Shown here: positions 1-8,689 of the stretch, piece after piece
Numbering within the stretch: position 1 is the stretch's first letter
Layout: every line of letters starts with the position of its first letter
Assembly (NCBI RefSeq): GCF_001433995.1
Contig: NZ_AZCX01000003.1
Coordinates: forward strand, 186,001 to 250,000
Origin: Secundilactobacillus kimchicus JCM 15530
GTDB taxonomy: Bacteria > Bacillota > Bacilli > Lactobacillales > Lactobacillaceae
DNA length: 64,000 bases
Reading direction: 5' to 3'
Notes under the pieces: model-generated
Told to the model about the DNA's origin: nothing
Database searches by the model: none
The model's input: the letters and a program-made list of their open reading frames with translations, nothing else
Program-made: the position numbers and the translations under genes

Positions 1-378
1 CAGCGTCCATCTCATAGCCCAGATGAATCTACTCAGTCAACGTGATTTTGGAAAATTGAATACAGATCCGCCCCAAGTAGCCTAAATTATTAAGTACGAT
101 TTTTATTTACTCAAAAAGTGATATTTACTTGTTCAAGATCGAAATATTGATTGAAAATCAAACGCGAATCAAGCTACTGACACCTCTTAAAAAACACGCA
201 GTAGTCAATATGGACAAAATTTCATCGTATTATAAATTTGATGGTAAAATTAACTTTGTATAAGCATGAGAAAATGTAGCTGTCTTTTACCTGTGATAAG
301 GCTAAACAAGCCAGAAAATAAAGAACGATTTTATTCGTAAAATAACGATAATAGTCGCTTTCTTTAGGAGGTGTCAAG
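1..378. other. AT-rich gene-free leader of the island
   Basis: No convincing gene is seen here. Two short ATG frames exist (17 residues at 210-263 and 24 residues at 266-340), but neither has a good ribosome-binding site. Near-repeats AACGATTTT (324-332) and AACGATAAT (344-352) lie 20 bp apart just before the regulator gene and could be a LytTR site or chance. A strong ribosome-binding site (AGGAGG, 366-371) serves the gene at 379. Confidence 0.5.
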
Positions 379-1086
379 ATGATTAAAGTCGCGATTTGTG
401 ACGATATTCCAGAAATGACTAGTGCTGTCGAGAAAACTCTCGAAGCTTATAACCCCACACTATTTGATATATCAGTCTTCTTCACTGCAGATAAGTTAAT
501 TGCGTCATTGCAGAATATTCAATATGATTTTTTTATTCTTGACATTGAATTGCCTTCCTCATCAGGAATAAATGTTGCAAAAGAGATCCGCAAGCATAAT
601 TTAAATGTACCAATTATTTTTCTAACAAATTTCAGCGAATACATGGAAGACGTTTTTCAAGTTCAAACTTTTGATTATATTCTAAAGCCCGTGACAGAAG
701 AAAAAATGTTTCCGGTCATTAAAAAAGTTATCAAATATTTGGATTTAGACGATGACCATTTTTCTTTCACATATAAGCGAATTGCGTACAATTTAAAATT
801 TACAGATATTATTTGTTTTGAAAAACAAAAACGTATCGTTATTATTCACACAGCACAGACCGACTTTCAGGCGATTATGTCGACGCCCGAACTATTGCAA
901 AAATTAAACGACAATTTTGTACAAGTTCATACCTCCTATATCGTTAATATCAAGTTTATTAAAGAAGTTGGTACGAATTATATCATTTTAACGGAAGACT
1001 CTGGATCAATTGAAATACCCATTAGTCGGAAATTCAAATCACAAGCAAGAGATGCAATTATTATGAAAATGAGGAGTAAACTATGA
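379..1086 (+). CDS. LytTR-family response regulator (AgrA/PlnC-like)
   Basis: A 235-residue cytoplasmic response regulator. The N-terminal receiver domain (about 1-120) has the acidic pair D8/D9, the phosphoacceptor D55 in FFILDIELP and the conserved lysine in DYILKPV. The C-terminal third is a LytTR DNA-binding domain, the type used by AgrA, ComE and PlnC to bind paired direct repeats. It overlaps the kinase gene by 4 bases (ATGA), so the two are co-translated. It faces the peptide/ABC operon convergently, so regulation of that operon is the natural inference. No AgrB/AgrD or double-glycine pheromone gene is visible in the window, so the signal is unknown. Confidence 0.9.
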   Translation: MIKVAICDDIPEMTSAVEKTLEAYNPTLFDISVFFTADKLIASLQNIQYDFFILDIELPSSSGINVAKEIRKHNLNVPIIFLTNFSEYMEDVFQVQTFDYILKPVTEEKMFPVIKKVIKYLDLDDDHFSFTYKRIAYNLKFTDIICFEKQKRIVIIHTAQTDFQAIMSTPELLQKLNDNFVQVHTSYIVNIKFIKEVGTNYIILTEDSGSIEIPISRKFKSQARDAIIMKMRSKL

Positions 1087-2366
1087 CAGATACTATAATC
1101 AGATTGTTGAGTTTTCTTGTTTATGCCTTCTTGCTTAATTTCTTCTTTTCGAGTTGGTCAGTTGCAAATCAGCTATCATTGAAACGCATTTTAGTACTAC
1201 TTGGATTAACAGGTATTGTTTCACTTACCGCATTTTTTGCTTCCAGTAGCATTGAACCATTTATCAATATCATTGTAACGTTAATCGCCATGATAACAAT
1301 TGCTAGTCAGTATGATGTGCCCAATAAAGACATGTTTTTCTGGGTTGTAATTTTGTTAGCCATTAACTTTATTAGTGAGTCAATTTCGCTAGCTATTTTT
1401 GATGCAGTGTTATCCTCACAGTACGATGCACAAAATTTGCTGTTTGTCATCATCACTACTAGTATCACGATGACAATTGAAATACTGATGTTTCTGGCGC
1501 TTAAACTCGTATTTTTCCGAAACCACATTATTCTTGAATCTTTAAACTTACCATCGTTGGTTGCTCTAACCTCTATTCCAGTTGTATCAATCATCGTCTT
1601 ATTTAGTTTTTTACTTGCTAAGATTAACGTCACAATCCATTCTACGTACTTTGTACTACTGGTAGCATTTGGTGTGCTCTATATGAATCTTTGTATACTT
1701 TACTTGTATAGTAGCTTAACGAAACACCTTCGGCAGTTGAATCAAATTACACTGCAAAATAAGTCACTTTCATATGAGTTAAAGTATATTTCTGAGTTAA
1801 AAAAGTCGCAGGAACAACTTTCTGCTATTCGACATGATTTAAAAAATAAATTCATTGTTTTTCGGGGATTACTGGAGCACAATCAGATTGACGAAGCAAA
1901 AAACTATCTACAAGCAACAACAGATCAGCTCAATGTTCGGCAAAAATTCTATACACGTGATATTATCCTAAATTACTTGCTGAACGATAAGCACGAATTG
2001 GCTAATCAAGCTAATATTAAATTTGAGATTAAAGTACTTCTATCTGAGCAAATCAATGTTGATAAAGATATCCTTGCAGTTTTAATTGGTAACTTAATTG
2101 ATAACGCGTTAGAGGCTTCTAAAAGGTTACCAAATCAAAATGAAGCTGAAATCTCTTTGGTCATTAAACAATTCGAAGATAAGCTACTGATCGATATTAA
2201 AAATCACTATAATCCTGGAGAAGTTGTTACACGCCGTAGGCGTAAATATGACGGGCTTGGTACCAGTAATATTAAACGAATTGTTTCTAATTACAATGGT
2301 CTGTATAAACAATGGACGGAGACAAATGTTTATCTGGTAAGTATTATTCTTTTAAATATAAACTAA
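1083..2366 (+). CDS. AgrC-type sensor histidine kinase, GHKL family
   Basis: A 427-residue membrane kinase. Residues 1-210 form six or seven hydrophobic segments, the usual peptide-sensing module of HPK10 kinases. The catalytic part has the H-box with H251 (SAIRHDLKNK), the N-box NLIDNAL at 337-343 and a glycine-rich GLGTSNI near 391. There is no long extracytoplasmic loop, which fits sensing of a small exported peptide. It is translationally coupled to the upstream regulator. The gene ends at a shared bidirectional terminator. The ligand cannot be read from the sequence; the 21-residue peptide at 8624-8689 is one candidate. Confidence 0.9.
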   Translation: MTDTIIRLLSFLVYAFLLNFFFSSWSVANQLSLKRILVLLGLTGIVSLTAFFASSSIEPFINIIVTLIAMITIASQYDVPNKDMFFWVVILLAINFISESISLAIFDAVLSSQYDAQNLLFVIITTSITMTIEILMFLALKLVFFRNHIILESLNLPSLVALTSIPVVSIIVLFSFLLAKINVTIHSTYFVLLVAFGVLYMNLCILYLYSSLTKHLRQLNQITLQNKSLSYELKYISELKKSQEQLSAIRHDLKNKFIVFRGLLEHNQIDEAKNYLQATTDQLNVRQKFYTRDIILNYLLNDKHELANQANIKFEIKVLLSEQINVDKDILAVLIGNLIDNALEASKRLPNQNEAEISLVIKQFEDKLLIDIKNHYNPGEVVTRRRRKYDGLGTSNIKRIVSNYNGLYKQWTETNVYLVSIILLNIN

Positions 2367-2427
2367 AAAGCAACCTAGTATCAGCTACCTATGTTTTCGG
2401 ATAGGCGCCAATTCCTGGTTGCTTTTT
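2365..2427. terminator. Bidirectional terminator
   Basis: AAAAAGCAACC (2365-2375) pairs with GGTTGCTTTTT (2417-2427), with an inner CCTAT/ATAGG hairpin. It separates the convergent kinase gene and CPBP-protease gene and works for both strands. Confidence 0.85.
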
Positions 2428-3308
2428 CACTCGATTGAATGTGTTTTATGATCTATGAATTGAAAATAATATGCAACACACACAGCCAGCAACACAATGG
2501 TTGTGATATAGCTTCCCTCCAACCCAAAGCTGCCACCGCTTAATACTGGATGATCACTGTAGATATTTGTCTTTAAAAAAGATACTCCAAGTCCAATATT
2601 ACTGACTTTACTTCCAAAAATAACACCAAGAGAAAAATTCCAACCGCCGTGTAGACCGGCAACTATCCAGAGGTTTTGTCGTTTATAGAATAACAAGCCA
2701 AGAAAGATCCCCAACAATAGCAACGATAATAAACTCCAAATCGAGAAGTTGCCATTTATCGAATGTACTAGTGCAAAAATCAATGCGCTTATAACAATTG
2801 CGGTCATAGGCTTTAGCTTTGTGGCAAGGCCATTCATTAAGTAGCCTCTAAAAATCACTTCTTCACTTAATCCTTGAATTGCAAAGCCAAATAAATACAG
2901 CAGTACTAAACTCATATCAATATTACTAGTAAAAATAAATTGGACGTGCGCTAAATGACCAATTATTGTTGTAATTAAATAGACACAAACTACGCCCAGC
3001 AACCACCCCCTAAGAACTTCAAGCAAAGTGCCTTCATGGGTAATCCCGAGGGATAGTAACCGTCGTTTTTCAATAAAGCCCGCATAAACCAAAAAAATTA
3101 GAATTGTCAAAATTGTACCAAATAATTCGCCTATTAAAAAAGGTCTACTATTAAGATTAACGGCAAAACCACTTCCTGAGAAGAATGCGTACAAACCTAC
3201 GTATATTAATTGCGAAAGGCTTTGCAGCACGACAACCATTATGATCTGGAAACCAAACCAAGTTTTACGTTCATTAGCCGAAATTTCCATAATATTATTT
3301 CTTAGCAA
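2427..3308 (-). CDS. CPBP-family intramembrane metalloprotease
   Basis: A 293-residue polytopic membrane protein of the CPBP (Abi/Rce1) family. The family motifs are all present: EE149-150 with R154 (EEVIFRGYL), H182 (FALVH) and H220...N224 (GLHGGWN). In lactobacilli these proteins are often found in bacteriocin loci, where some give self-immunity or process peptides. This is the last gene of the minus-strand operon led by the 21-residue peptide. A TTG at 3308 is preceded by GGTGGTGAT at good spacing; the ATG at 3290 is the alternative but has a weak site. Immunity or peptide processing is inferred from context. Confidence 0.85.
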   Translation of the reverse strand: MLRNNIMEISANERKTWFGFQIIMVVVLQSLSQLIYVGLYAFFSGSGFAVNLNSRPFLIGELFGTILTILIFLVYAGFIEKRRLLSLGITHEGTLLEVLRGWLLGVVCVYLITTIIGHLAHVQFIFTSNIDMSLVLLYLFGFAIQGLSEEVIFRGYLMNGLATKLKPMTAIVISALIFALVHSINGNFSIWSLLSLLLLGIFLGLLFYKRQNLWIVAGLHGGWNFSLGVIFGSKVSNIGLGVSFLKTNIYSDHPVLSGGSFGLEGSYITTIVLLAVCVAYYFQFIDHKTHSIE

Positions 3309-3333
3309 GCTGGATCACCACCAATCGCACTGC

Positions 3334-4038
3334 TTAAAGTGCTTCGTTCTTATCAATACTACGCCCCATACTGATACCTGCAATGGTGACTAGCACGATC
3401 ATTGCAATGGCAACAAGCAATGAAAGAAATTCGTAAGACATTAATGTGATTGCAGATAAGTTTGATAGAAATACCACAAAGACAATACTAGCAATGATAC
3501 CTTGTACTGTTGAATTGAGCTTAATACCAATAAAACTGGAAAACAGGATGATTGTCAACGTCAAACAAATGCAAGCAATTGTTGATACCACAACATCAAT
3601 GGTGTGTGGAAGTGGACTGATTTTAATCAAGGGTATAATGACATTCATCATCATGAATACCAGGTTTGATATAAGGAGTCCAACAATCATCGATAAACTT
3701 ATTACTGCTGAGAATGCTTTTGTTTTAGTGTAAAAAAGTTCTTTACGGCTAATGGGCAGTAAATAGGTCTTACTTTTATTCATGCCGACATAATCACGAA
3801 CTAAGTATTGGCTAGCCATCACAGTTCCATAGATTGCTAAGACACACATTGTTCCAGTTGTTGCTAATCCGAGGACAGAGCTGTAGCTCGTTAGCATATT
3901 ATTTTCATCGCTGGCGTCAAAGCGGCCCACCAACGCAAAGAAATATAAAAATAACAGTTGTAAAATTCCGGTTGTCAAGCCTAGAGGCAATAGCATTTTT
4001 TTCATACGTGAAAACTCAAAGTTGAAGTGTTTCATCAT
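3334..4038 (-). CDS. ABC transporter permease (second pair)
   Basis: A 234-residue integral membrane protein with six hydrophobic segments and no recognisable enzyme motif, typical of ABC-2-like permeases paired with a separate ATPase. AGGAGG lies 5 bases before the ATG at 4038 and 8 bases before a second ATG at 4035. It directly follows the ATPase at 4080-4805, so the two should form one transporter. The pair resembles the two-gene exporters and immunity pumps of bacteriocin loci (YydI/YydJ, LanFEG). Substrate is unknown; export of, or protection from, the locus peptide is inferred. Confidence 0.8.
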   Translation of the reverse strand: MMKHFNFEFSRMKKMLLPLGLTTGILQLLFLYFFALVGRFDASDENNMLTSYSSVLGLATTGTMCVLAIYGTVMASQYLVRDYVGMNKSKTYLLPISRKELFYTKTKAFSAVISLSMIVGLLISNLVFMMMNVIIPLIKISPLPHTIDVVVSTIACICLTLTIILFSSFIGIKLNSTVQGIIASIVFVVFLSNLSAITLMSYEFLSLLVAIAMIVLVTIAGISMGRSIDKNEAL

Positions 4039-4079
4039 CAAGACCTCCTCGATCTAATCGCTAATTCGATTTGTTCATT

Positions 4080-4805
4080 TTAATTTAACGATTGGACGCT
4101 ATTAATAAAGCTATGATAAAAACCCATTAAGCCGTCTGAAAATTCTTCATTAATTTCTGCAATCGTTTTTCGAGTACTTGTTTGCCCCTTGGCCATCACG
4201 ATAGCATCCGTAATCACATCATTTAGATCAGCGAACGAATGACTAGTGATAATAACGATTTTATCTTGAGAGAGTTGTTCGATGAGATTTTTTGTTAAAA
4301 CAACTCCGTCAGGATCCAAGCCGTTAAACGGTTCATCAAGGATCAAAATTTCAGGTGTGTGAGAGATAGCTACCGCCAACAGCAAACGTTGACGCATACC
4401 CAGTGATAGACTACCGATCATTTGTTTCTCAGATACATCTAGTCCCACGTTTTCTAAAATGGTTGACCATTTTTTGGGGGCAGTCAGTCCAAAAAAGTAA
4501 TAGTGTTCTTCAAGTAGTTCCTTAATAGATAAATCAAATATACTATCAGATTGGGCAAACACGGACCCGATTTTTTTGAGGAAGTCTGTACGTGTTTCTT
4601 GGTTTAGAATTAAATCATCAATCCGAATATCACCAGCGTTTGGAACTAGTAGGCCACAAACACACTTGAGTAATGTGGTTTTACCTGCACCATTAGGGCC
4701 GACTAGCCCGTAAATTCCATTGTTCTTAAAAATTAAATTATCGATCCGTAAAATGTTTCTGCCATCAATTGACTTAGTGACATGATCAATCTTTAGTTGT
4801 GTCAA
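4080..4805 (-). CDS. ABC transporter ATP-binding protein (second pair)
   Basis: A 241-residue ATPase with Walker A GPNGAGKTT (about 36-44), signature SLSLGMRQR, Walker B EILILDEP and an H-loop histidine (TSHSF). The signature reads LSLGM rather than the usual LSGGQ, as seen in several peptide-exporter ATPases. Start is a TTG 9 bases after GGGGG. The gene lies 7 bases after the preceding permease and 41 bases before its own partner permease. It energises the second transporter of the locus. Confidence 0.9.
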   Translation of the reverse strand: MTQLKIDHVTKSIDGRNILRIDNLIFKNNGIYGLVGPNGAGKTTLLKCVCGLLVPNAGDIRIDDLILNQETRTDFLKKIGSVFAQSDSIFDLSIKELLEEHYYFFGLTAPKKWSTILENVGLDVSEKQMIGSLSLGMRQRLLLAVAISHTPEILILDEPFNGLDPDGVVLTKNLIEQLSQDKIVIITSHSFADLNDVITDAIVMAKGQTSTRKTIAEINEEFSDGLMGFYHSFINSVQSLN

Positions 4806-4812
4806 AATTTAA

Positions 4813-5583
4813 TTACCCCCTTTTGGTTAGCGCAGATAATGATAAAGTGAAAGCGATCAGTGCCCACAATATCAGAACGATTATATTAAAAAATGATACC
4901 GTGCCTGAATGAAATAAAGTTGCTCGTATTAAATCACTTGTTGGAACAAATGGGAGCCAGTTATAAACTGATGCCAGCCAATCCGGAATACGACTGGCCG
5001 GATAAGTGATTGGTGAAAATAGCAAACCACCAATCATAATAACTTGGGTTGCGAGCGCCATAACGTTCGCTGACAGCCAATAGGCCAAGGTAAACCCGAT
5101 CAAAATCATCGTTATCTGTGCTAGCAAGATAATGACAATGCTTAGTGGTGAAATATATAGGTGGATTTTGAATCTAATTACTGCAGCAAGGCATGACATA
5201 ATAACACCCGGCAAAGATGCTAAACTCCAGATAATCACATCTGCCAGTATGATACTGGTTCTATCAACTGGTAGTGTCTTTTGATACGCAACAATGCCAT
5301 CCTGTTTGGCTGTACCGATAATTTGGGCAGCTAGAACACAACCAACTGCAATAATACCGATTGTAATAGCACCAGATGATAGGTACAGCGAATCTTGATG
5401 TGTCATATTTGGCAGTAATAACGCTAATCCATACACAATAGCAAGCGCCAGTACAGCTTGGGTAACACTAAATGTCGGTAACAGCACTTTATGCCTAACC
5501 AAACTCCACCAGACGAGTCCACCAAATTTACGTGTTTTTGTCTTCAAAGAATGATCAACTATCTGCTCACTATTTATCTCCAT
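4813..5583 (-). CDS. ABC-2 type permease (first pair)
   Basis: A 256-residue membrane protein with six hydrophobic segments of the ABC-2 type, including the conserved run after residue 190 (LLFSPITYP) typical of drug and peptide efflux permeases. The start overlaps the end of the ATPase gene by 14 bases, and its ribosome-binding site GGAGG lies inside that gene, which indicates translational coupling. With the ATPase at 5570-6493 it makes the first ABC transporter, probably an exporter of the locus product. Confidence 0.85.
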   Translation of the reverse strand: MEINSEQIVDHSLKTKTRKFGGLVWWSLVRHKVLLPTFSVTQAVLALAIVYGLALLLPNMTHQDSLYLSSGAITIGIIAVGCVLAAQIIGTAKQDGIVAYQKTLPVDRTSIILADVIIWSLASLPGVIMSCLAAVIRFKIHLYISPLSIVIILLAQITMILIGFTLAYWLSANVMALATQVIMIGGLLFSPITYPASRIPDWLASVYNWLPFVPTSDLIRATLFHSGTVSFFNIIVLILWALIAFTLSLSALTKRG

Positions 5584-6493
5584 CAGTTAAGCCTCCGTAC
5601 ATTACATCAAGCGAGTTGGGTGCAAGGTTATACGTTACAATTTCAGACAGATCAATACGCTGTTGTAACCAATTAATCGCTGGTATTATTTGGGAGTGGG
5701 TTAAAATAATTTCATATTCCAAAGCACTATCCTGCTTGACCTTGATCGATTTAGGAAAATCGTCAACTGATAAGGGACGTTTAGTTGTAAGCGTTAATAC
5801 ATTTTCAGACAAGCGGTTGGACGACGCTAAATTGGTCGACTCATCCTTAATTAAATGGCCATGATCTAATAGCAGATAACGATCCGCATATTGATCAACC
5901 TCAAGTAGATTATGTGTAACGACTATCACAATATGTCCAGATTCAGCAAGTTGACCGAGATACTGCCAAATCAGTTTACGCCTGACCGGATCAACATCAT
6001 TAGTTGGTTCGTCAAACAAGAGAATCGGTGCTGGTGCTACAACGGTCATCGCAAACGATGTTAAACGTTGCAACCCCCCAGATAGTTTTTCACCTGTTGT
6101 GTTTGCCCAATCCATAATTTTTAAAGCATTTAACACTTTGTCCAATTCTGATTTGCGATCACCATCAAAATGTCCCCGAATTCTAGACACCGCTTCAATC
6201 GATTGACGGAGGGTGACGCCCGTCAGGGGCGCATGTAGCTGAGGCATCATAGAAATCATGCTTCTAGCAACCGATGGTTCTTGAATAAACGAATGGCCAG
6301 CAAATGTAACCGATCCCTTATCAGGTTTAGTAATTCCCATAATTTGATTGAGTAATGTGGTTTTACCTGCACCATTATGACCCGTCAAGGCGGTGATAAC
6401 ACCCGGTGAAAACTGTGTTGATATATTGTCATTAGCGGTTACTTGACCATGATTAAATGTTTTAGTAATTGAATGAATACTTAAATTTGACAT
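5570..6493 (-). CDS. ABC transporter ATP-binding protein (first pair)
   Basis: A 307-residue ATPase. Walker A is GHNGAGKTT, the signature is LSGGLQ, Walker B is ILLFDEPTNDVD, followed by the H-loop VTHN. About 90 residues extend beyond the nucleotide-binding domain, as in CcmA/BcrA-type drug and peptide exporters. The ATG at 6493 is chosen because AGGAGG lies 12 bases upstream; an in-frame TTG at 6505 abuts that site and is too close. It couples to the permease that overlaps its 3' end. Confidence 0.9.
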   Translation of the reverse strand: MSNLSIHSITKTFNHGQVTANDNISTQFSPGVITALTGHNGAGKTTLLNQIMGITKPDKGSVTFAGHSFIQEPSVARSMISMMPQLHAPLTGVTLRQSIEAVSRIRGHFDGDRKSELDKVLNALKIMDWANTTGEKLSGGLQRLTSFAMTVVAPAPILLFDEPTNDVDPVRRKLIWQYLGQLAESGHIVIVVTHNLLEVDQYADRYLLLDHGHLIKDESTNLASSNRLSENVLTLTTKRPLSVDDFPKSIKVKQDSALEYEIILTHSQIIPAINWLQQRIDLSEIVTYNLAPNSLDVMYGGLTDGDK

Positions 6494-6520
6494 TAGATTG
6501 ATCAACCTCCTTCGCGGTTA

Positions 6521-7396
6521 CTAACGAATCAGCCGATAAATACGCATAATCAAGGGTAGCAACCAACCTACAATAATTAGAATCGACATCATTCTACCTA
6601 AAATATTGATTAGCGTAATTTCCGCTGTTCGCTTATTTCTCAAATCAGCAAGCATTGAAGGATTATCTGAGATCATTGCAATCACTAGTTGTCCATCTGT
6701 CCGCTTGTGAATCCTAAGCTGCCATAGAATTCTTACCCATAAAATAGCGCAAGCAACTGGTAAAAACCAAGCATCACTGTATAACCACAGCCCTGATAGT
6801 ACAGCTAATTCAACCAGGTCAAGTACAACACCTGCCGAAACTGCAGCAGTTCTACCTAACCGTGACCATACCCAAACGTGTGATAGAGAAACCTTCGCTA
6901 CTGCCGTCTTCGCAGAGATGTGTAAGCCCGCTTTTGAAGGAGTTAATTGCCCAAACAGTAAATGCATTAATTCATGAGCTATCGTCGTTACTATTGAAAA
7001 TAAAACAATAAAAATAATGTTTTCCAGTAAACCTATGTGTTCCGCAATAAGCAAGTTCCCGGTAGGGATTCCTCTAATTAAGGTTGTATAACCAACATAA
7101 AGTGCTGATATAATACCTATTATTAGAAATGTAGTTCTAGCGATTATCCAACCAGTAGATTTACTCTCAACGATGGGTCTCGGTACGGGCTCATCAGAAT
7201 CTTTTAGAAAGCCCATATCTTTTAGGGTCGTCATAAAGTGTTCATTGTTTGAAAATGAGTCAACATCTCCGTGCAATAGTTTTGTCGATATTTTTTCATC
7301 TACAATGATTGGTTTTGCTTTGCTGGTTAATAGAATCCAGTTGTTGTCTCTCAGCCTTCGTCCTAAGATTGGATTTAATTCTGGTTGATCAGTCAT
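6521..7396 (-). CDS. M50-like membrane metalloprotease (YydH-like)
   Basis: A 291-residue protein. Residues 1-65 look like a small PqqD/RRE-like winged-helix region (NPILGRRLRDNNWILL...). Membrane segments follow, with the zinc motif HELMH at 141-145 and a downstream TDG (233-235) that can supply the third metal ligand, as in site-2/M50 proteases. YydH of the Bacillus epipeptide locus is a similar membrane protease beside an ABC pair. The ATG at 7396 overlaps the end of the E1-like gene by 8 bases (ATGACTGA); a longer upstream reading frame is a shadow. Likely role: cutting the modified peptide at the membrane, or immunity. Function is inferred. Confidence 0.8.
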   Translation of the reverse strand: MTDQPELNPILGRRLRDNNWILLTSKAKPIIVDEKISTKLLHGDVDSFSNNEHFMTTLKDMGFLKDSDEPVPRPIVESKSTGWIIARTTFLIIGIISALYVGYTTLIRGIPTGNLLIAEHIGLLENIIFIVLFSIVTTIAHELMHLLFGQLTPSKAGLHISAKTAVAKVSLSHVWVWSRLGRTAAVSAGVVLDLVELAVLSGLWLYSDAWFLPVACAILWVRILWQLRIHKRTDGQLVIAMISDNPSMLADLRNKRTAEITLINILGRMMSILIIVGWLLPLIMRIYRLIR

Positions 7397-8531
7397 ACTT
7401 GATGCCCTTGTTTTGATAGTATTGGAAAATCTGCCAGTCTTCAGCACTACCATTACCACATGTCGGGCATTCATCTTCAAAACGGGGCCACGTATGATGG
7501 GTGAAAGACGACCCATCCTCATAATTAATTTCAAATTGTGTACCCAGACTTTGCGGTTTGGCATACCGTGTTAAAACTCTAATTGCTTCATCAACAATTG
7601 AAGATACTAACTGAAACATGCCCGGCCCGTACGCAATTGAAGGCGGATTGAAATTAACTTCGCGGAAACCCACAAATTGATCTAAAAATTTAGGATCATG
7701 TTTACTAAAATTCAAATTTAAACAGTCAAAGCATCCAGTGACATATGGAATCACAGTATAGACACGTCCACGGCTGACCTGTGAAGCACCAAATACACAA
7801 GGTAAATCAGCCGCCACAATTGCCTTGTTAACAACTCGATGAATGATAAACGGCGGCTCATCGATTGCGCAAATTACTAAGTCAACCCCATCTGTGTACT
7901 GTAATATATCTTCTGGGCTTTGAATTTTTTGATTGTGTACTTCAATTTCAACATCTGAGTTCATTTCGTTAATGGCTTTTTTAGCTACTTCGGTTTTCAG
8001 TTTACCGACATCAGCTTCACGAAACAGAAATTGGCGACCTAGATTACCCATTTCCACACGATCATAATCGACAATAATGATCTTTTTTGGCCCCAATCCA
8101 GCTAATAATGTTAATATGTTGGATCCACCACCGCCAAGTCCAAGTAAGAGAATCGTACTTTCATGTATCTTCCTTTGTACCTCAAAACGATTTCCATTCA
8201 TACCGACAAAGCGGCTAAAGTAACTGATATTTGGGAGGTAGCGTTCTTCATCAGTTTCATCAGGCAATGTCTCTTCAAGGACATTATTTTCATCTAATAA
8301 GTCAATACCGGATATAATGTCATCAACTGTTAATTCTGGAAATTTTTTTTGCATTTCTACTACAATATCACTAACTTTTTGTCCATTTAACTTACTAGCT
8401 AGACTGTAGAGTTGTCCTTCTGGATCCCCAAATTCAACGGTGATTCCTAACTGGGCACCAATCCTAAAATAGGTTTTATCAAGACGATATAGGGGATAAA
8501 TCGGCTTGATTCGTGGTCTGTTGTATTTCAT
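7389..8531 (-). CDS. ThiF/E1-like adenylating enzyme, RiPP maturase candidate
   Basis: A 380-residue enzyme. Residues 1-100 form a small helical/winged region that could be a RiPP recognition element. The E1-like Rossmann domain follows, with nucleotide loop GLGGGGSN (131-138), VDYDRVE (154-160) and NLGRQ (163-167). Zinc-binding cysteine pairs are C267/C270 (CFDC) and C355/C358 (CPTC). E1-like enzymes adenylate peptide C-termini or side chains, as in MccB (microcin C), PaaA (pantocin A) and azoline cyclodehydratases. Preceded by AGGAGGAG. It lies directly downstream of the 21-residue peptide gene and its terminator, so that peptide is the expected substrate. The product chemistry is not predictable by eye. 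Confidence 0.88.
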   Translation of the reverse strand: MKYNRPRIKPIYPLYRLDKTYFRIGAQLGITVEFGDPEGQLYSLASKLNGQKVSDIVVEMQKKFPELTVDDIISGIDLLDENNVLEETLPDETDEERYLPNISYFSRFVGMNGNRFEVQRKIHESTILLLGLGGGGSNILTLLAGLGPKKIIIVDYDRVEMGNLGRQFLFREADVGKLKTEVAKKAINEMNSDVEIEVHNQKIQSPEDILQYTDGVDLVICAIDEPPFIIHRVVNKAIVAADLPCVFGASQVSRGRVYTVIPYVTGCFDCLNLNFSKHDPKFLDQFVGFREVNFNPPSIAYGPGMFQLVSSIVDEAIRVLTRYAKPQSLGTQFEINYEDGSSFTHHTWPRFEDECPTCGNGSAEDWQIFQYYQNKGIKYD

Positions 8532-8557
8532 ATGCTCCTCCTAGTATATTTTGCGTT

Positions 8558-8604
8558 AAAAAAAGTTGGCGAGATCATCTTTAAGTTAAAGATAACCTCG
8601 CCAA
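8558..8604 (-). terminator. Attenuating terminator between peptide gene and maturase
   Basis: On the minus strand TTGGCGAG (8604-8597) pairs with CTCGCCAA (8573-8566), with further pairing inside (ATCTTTAA/TTAAAGAT), followed by seven T. It lies between the peptide gene and the E1-like gene. Partial read-through here would give more precursor than enzyme, a common arrangement in RiPP loci. Confidence 0.9.
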
Positions 8605-8623
8605 TGATTAGCACTAGTTGTAA

Positions 8624-8689
8624 TTAGATAACAATCCACCATGCTGTTGCGTCAACTTTGTCTGCTTTACGTACTGTAATGTTCTTCAT
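8624..8689 (-). CDS. 21-residue precursor peptide candidate
   Basis: A 21-codon gene starting MKNITVRKAD and ending TAWWIVI before TAA. AAAGGAG lies 9 bases before the ATG, an excellent ribosome-binding site, and a terminator follows the stop. The N-terminal half is charged (K, R, D) like a short leader; the C-terminal six or seven residues are hydrophobic, with paired tryptophans and a C-terminal isoleucine. There is no double-glycine leader, cysteine or signal peptide. It is the first gene of an operon with an E1-like enzyme, membrane protease and two ABC transporters. Likely a RiPP precursor or peptide signal. I do not recognise the peptide itself. Confidence 0.75.
   Translation of the reverse strand: MKNITVRKADKVDATAWWIVI

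Noticed and set aside
210-340. Short frames (17 and 24 codons) as pheromone precursors for the two-component system
   Set aside because: No ribosome-binding site, no leader or export signal, and composition unlike known inducing peptides.
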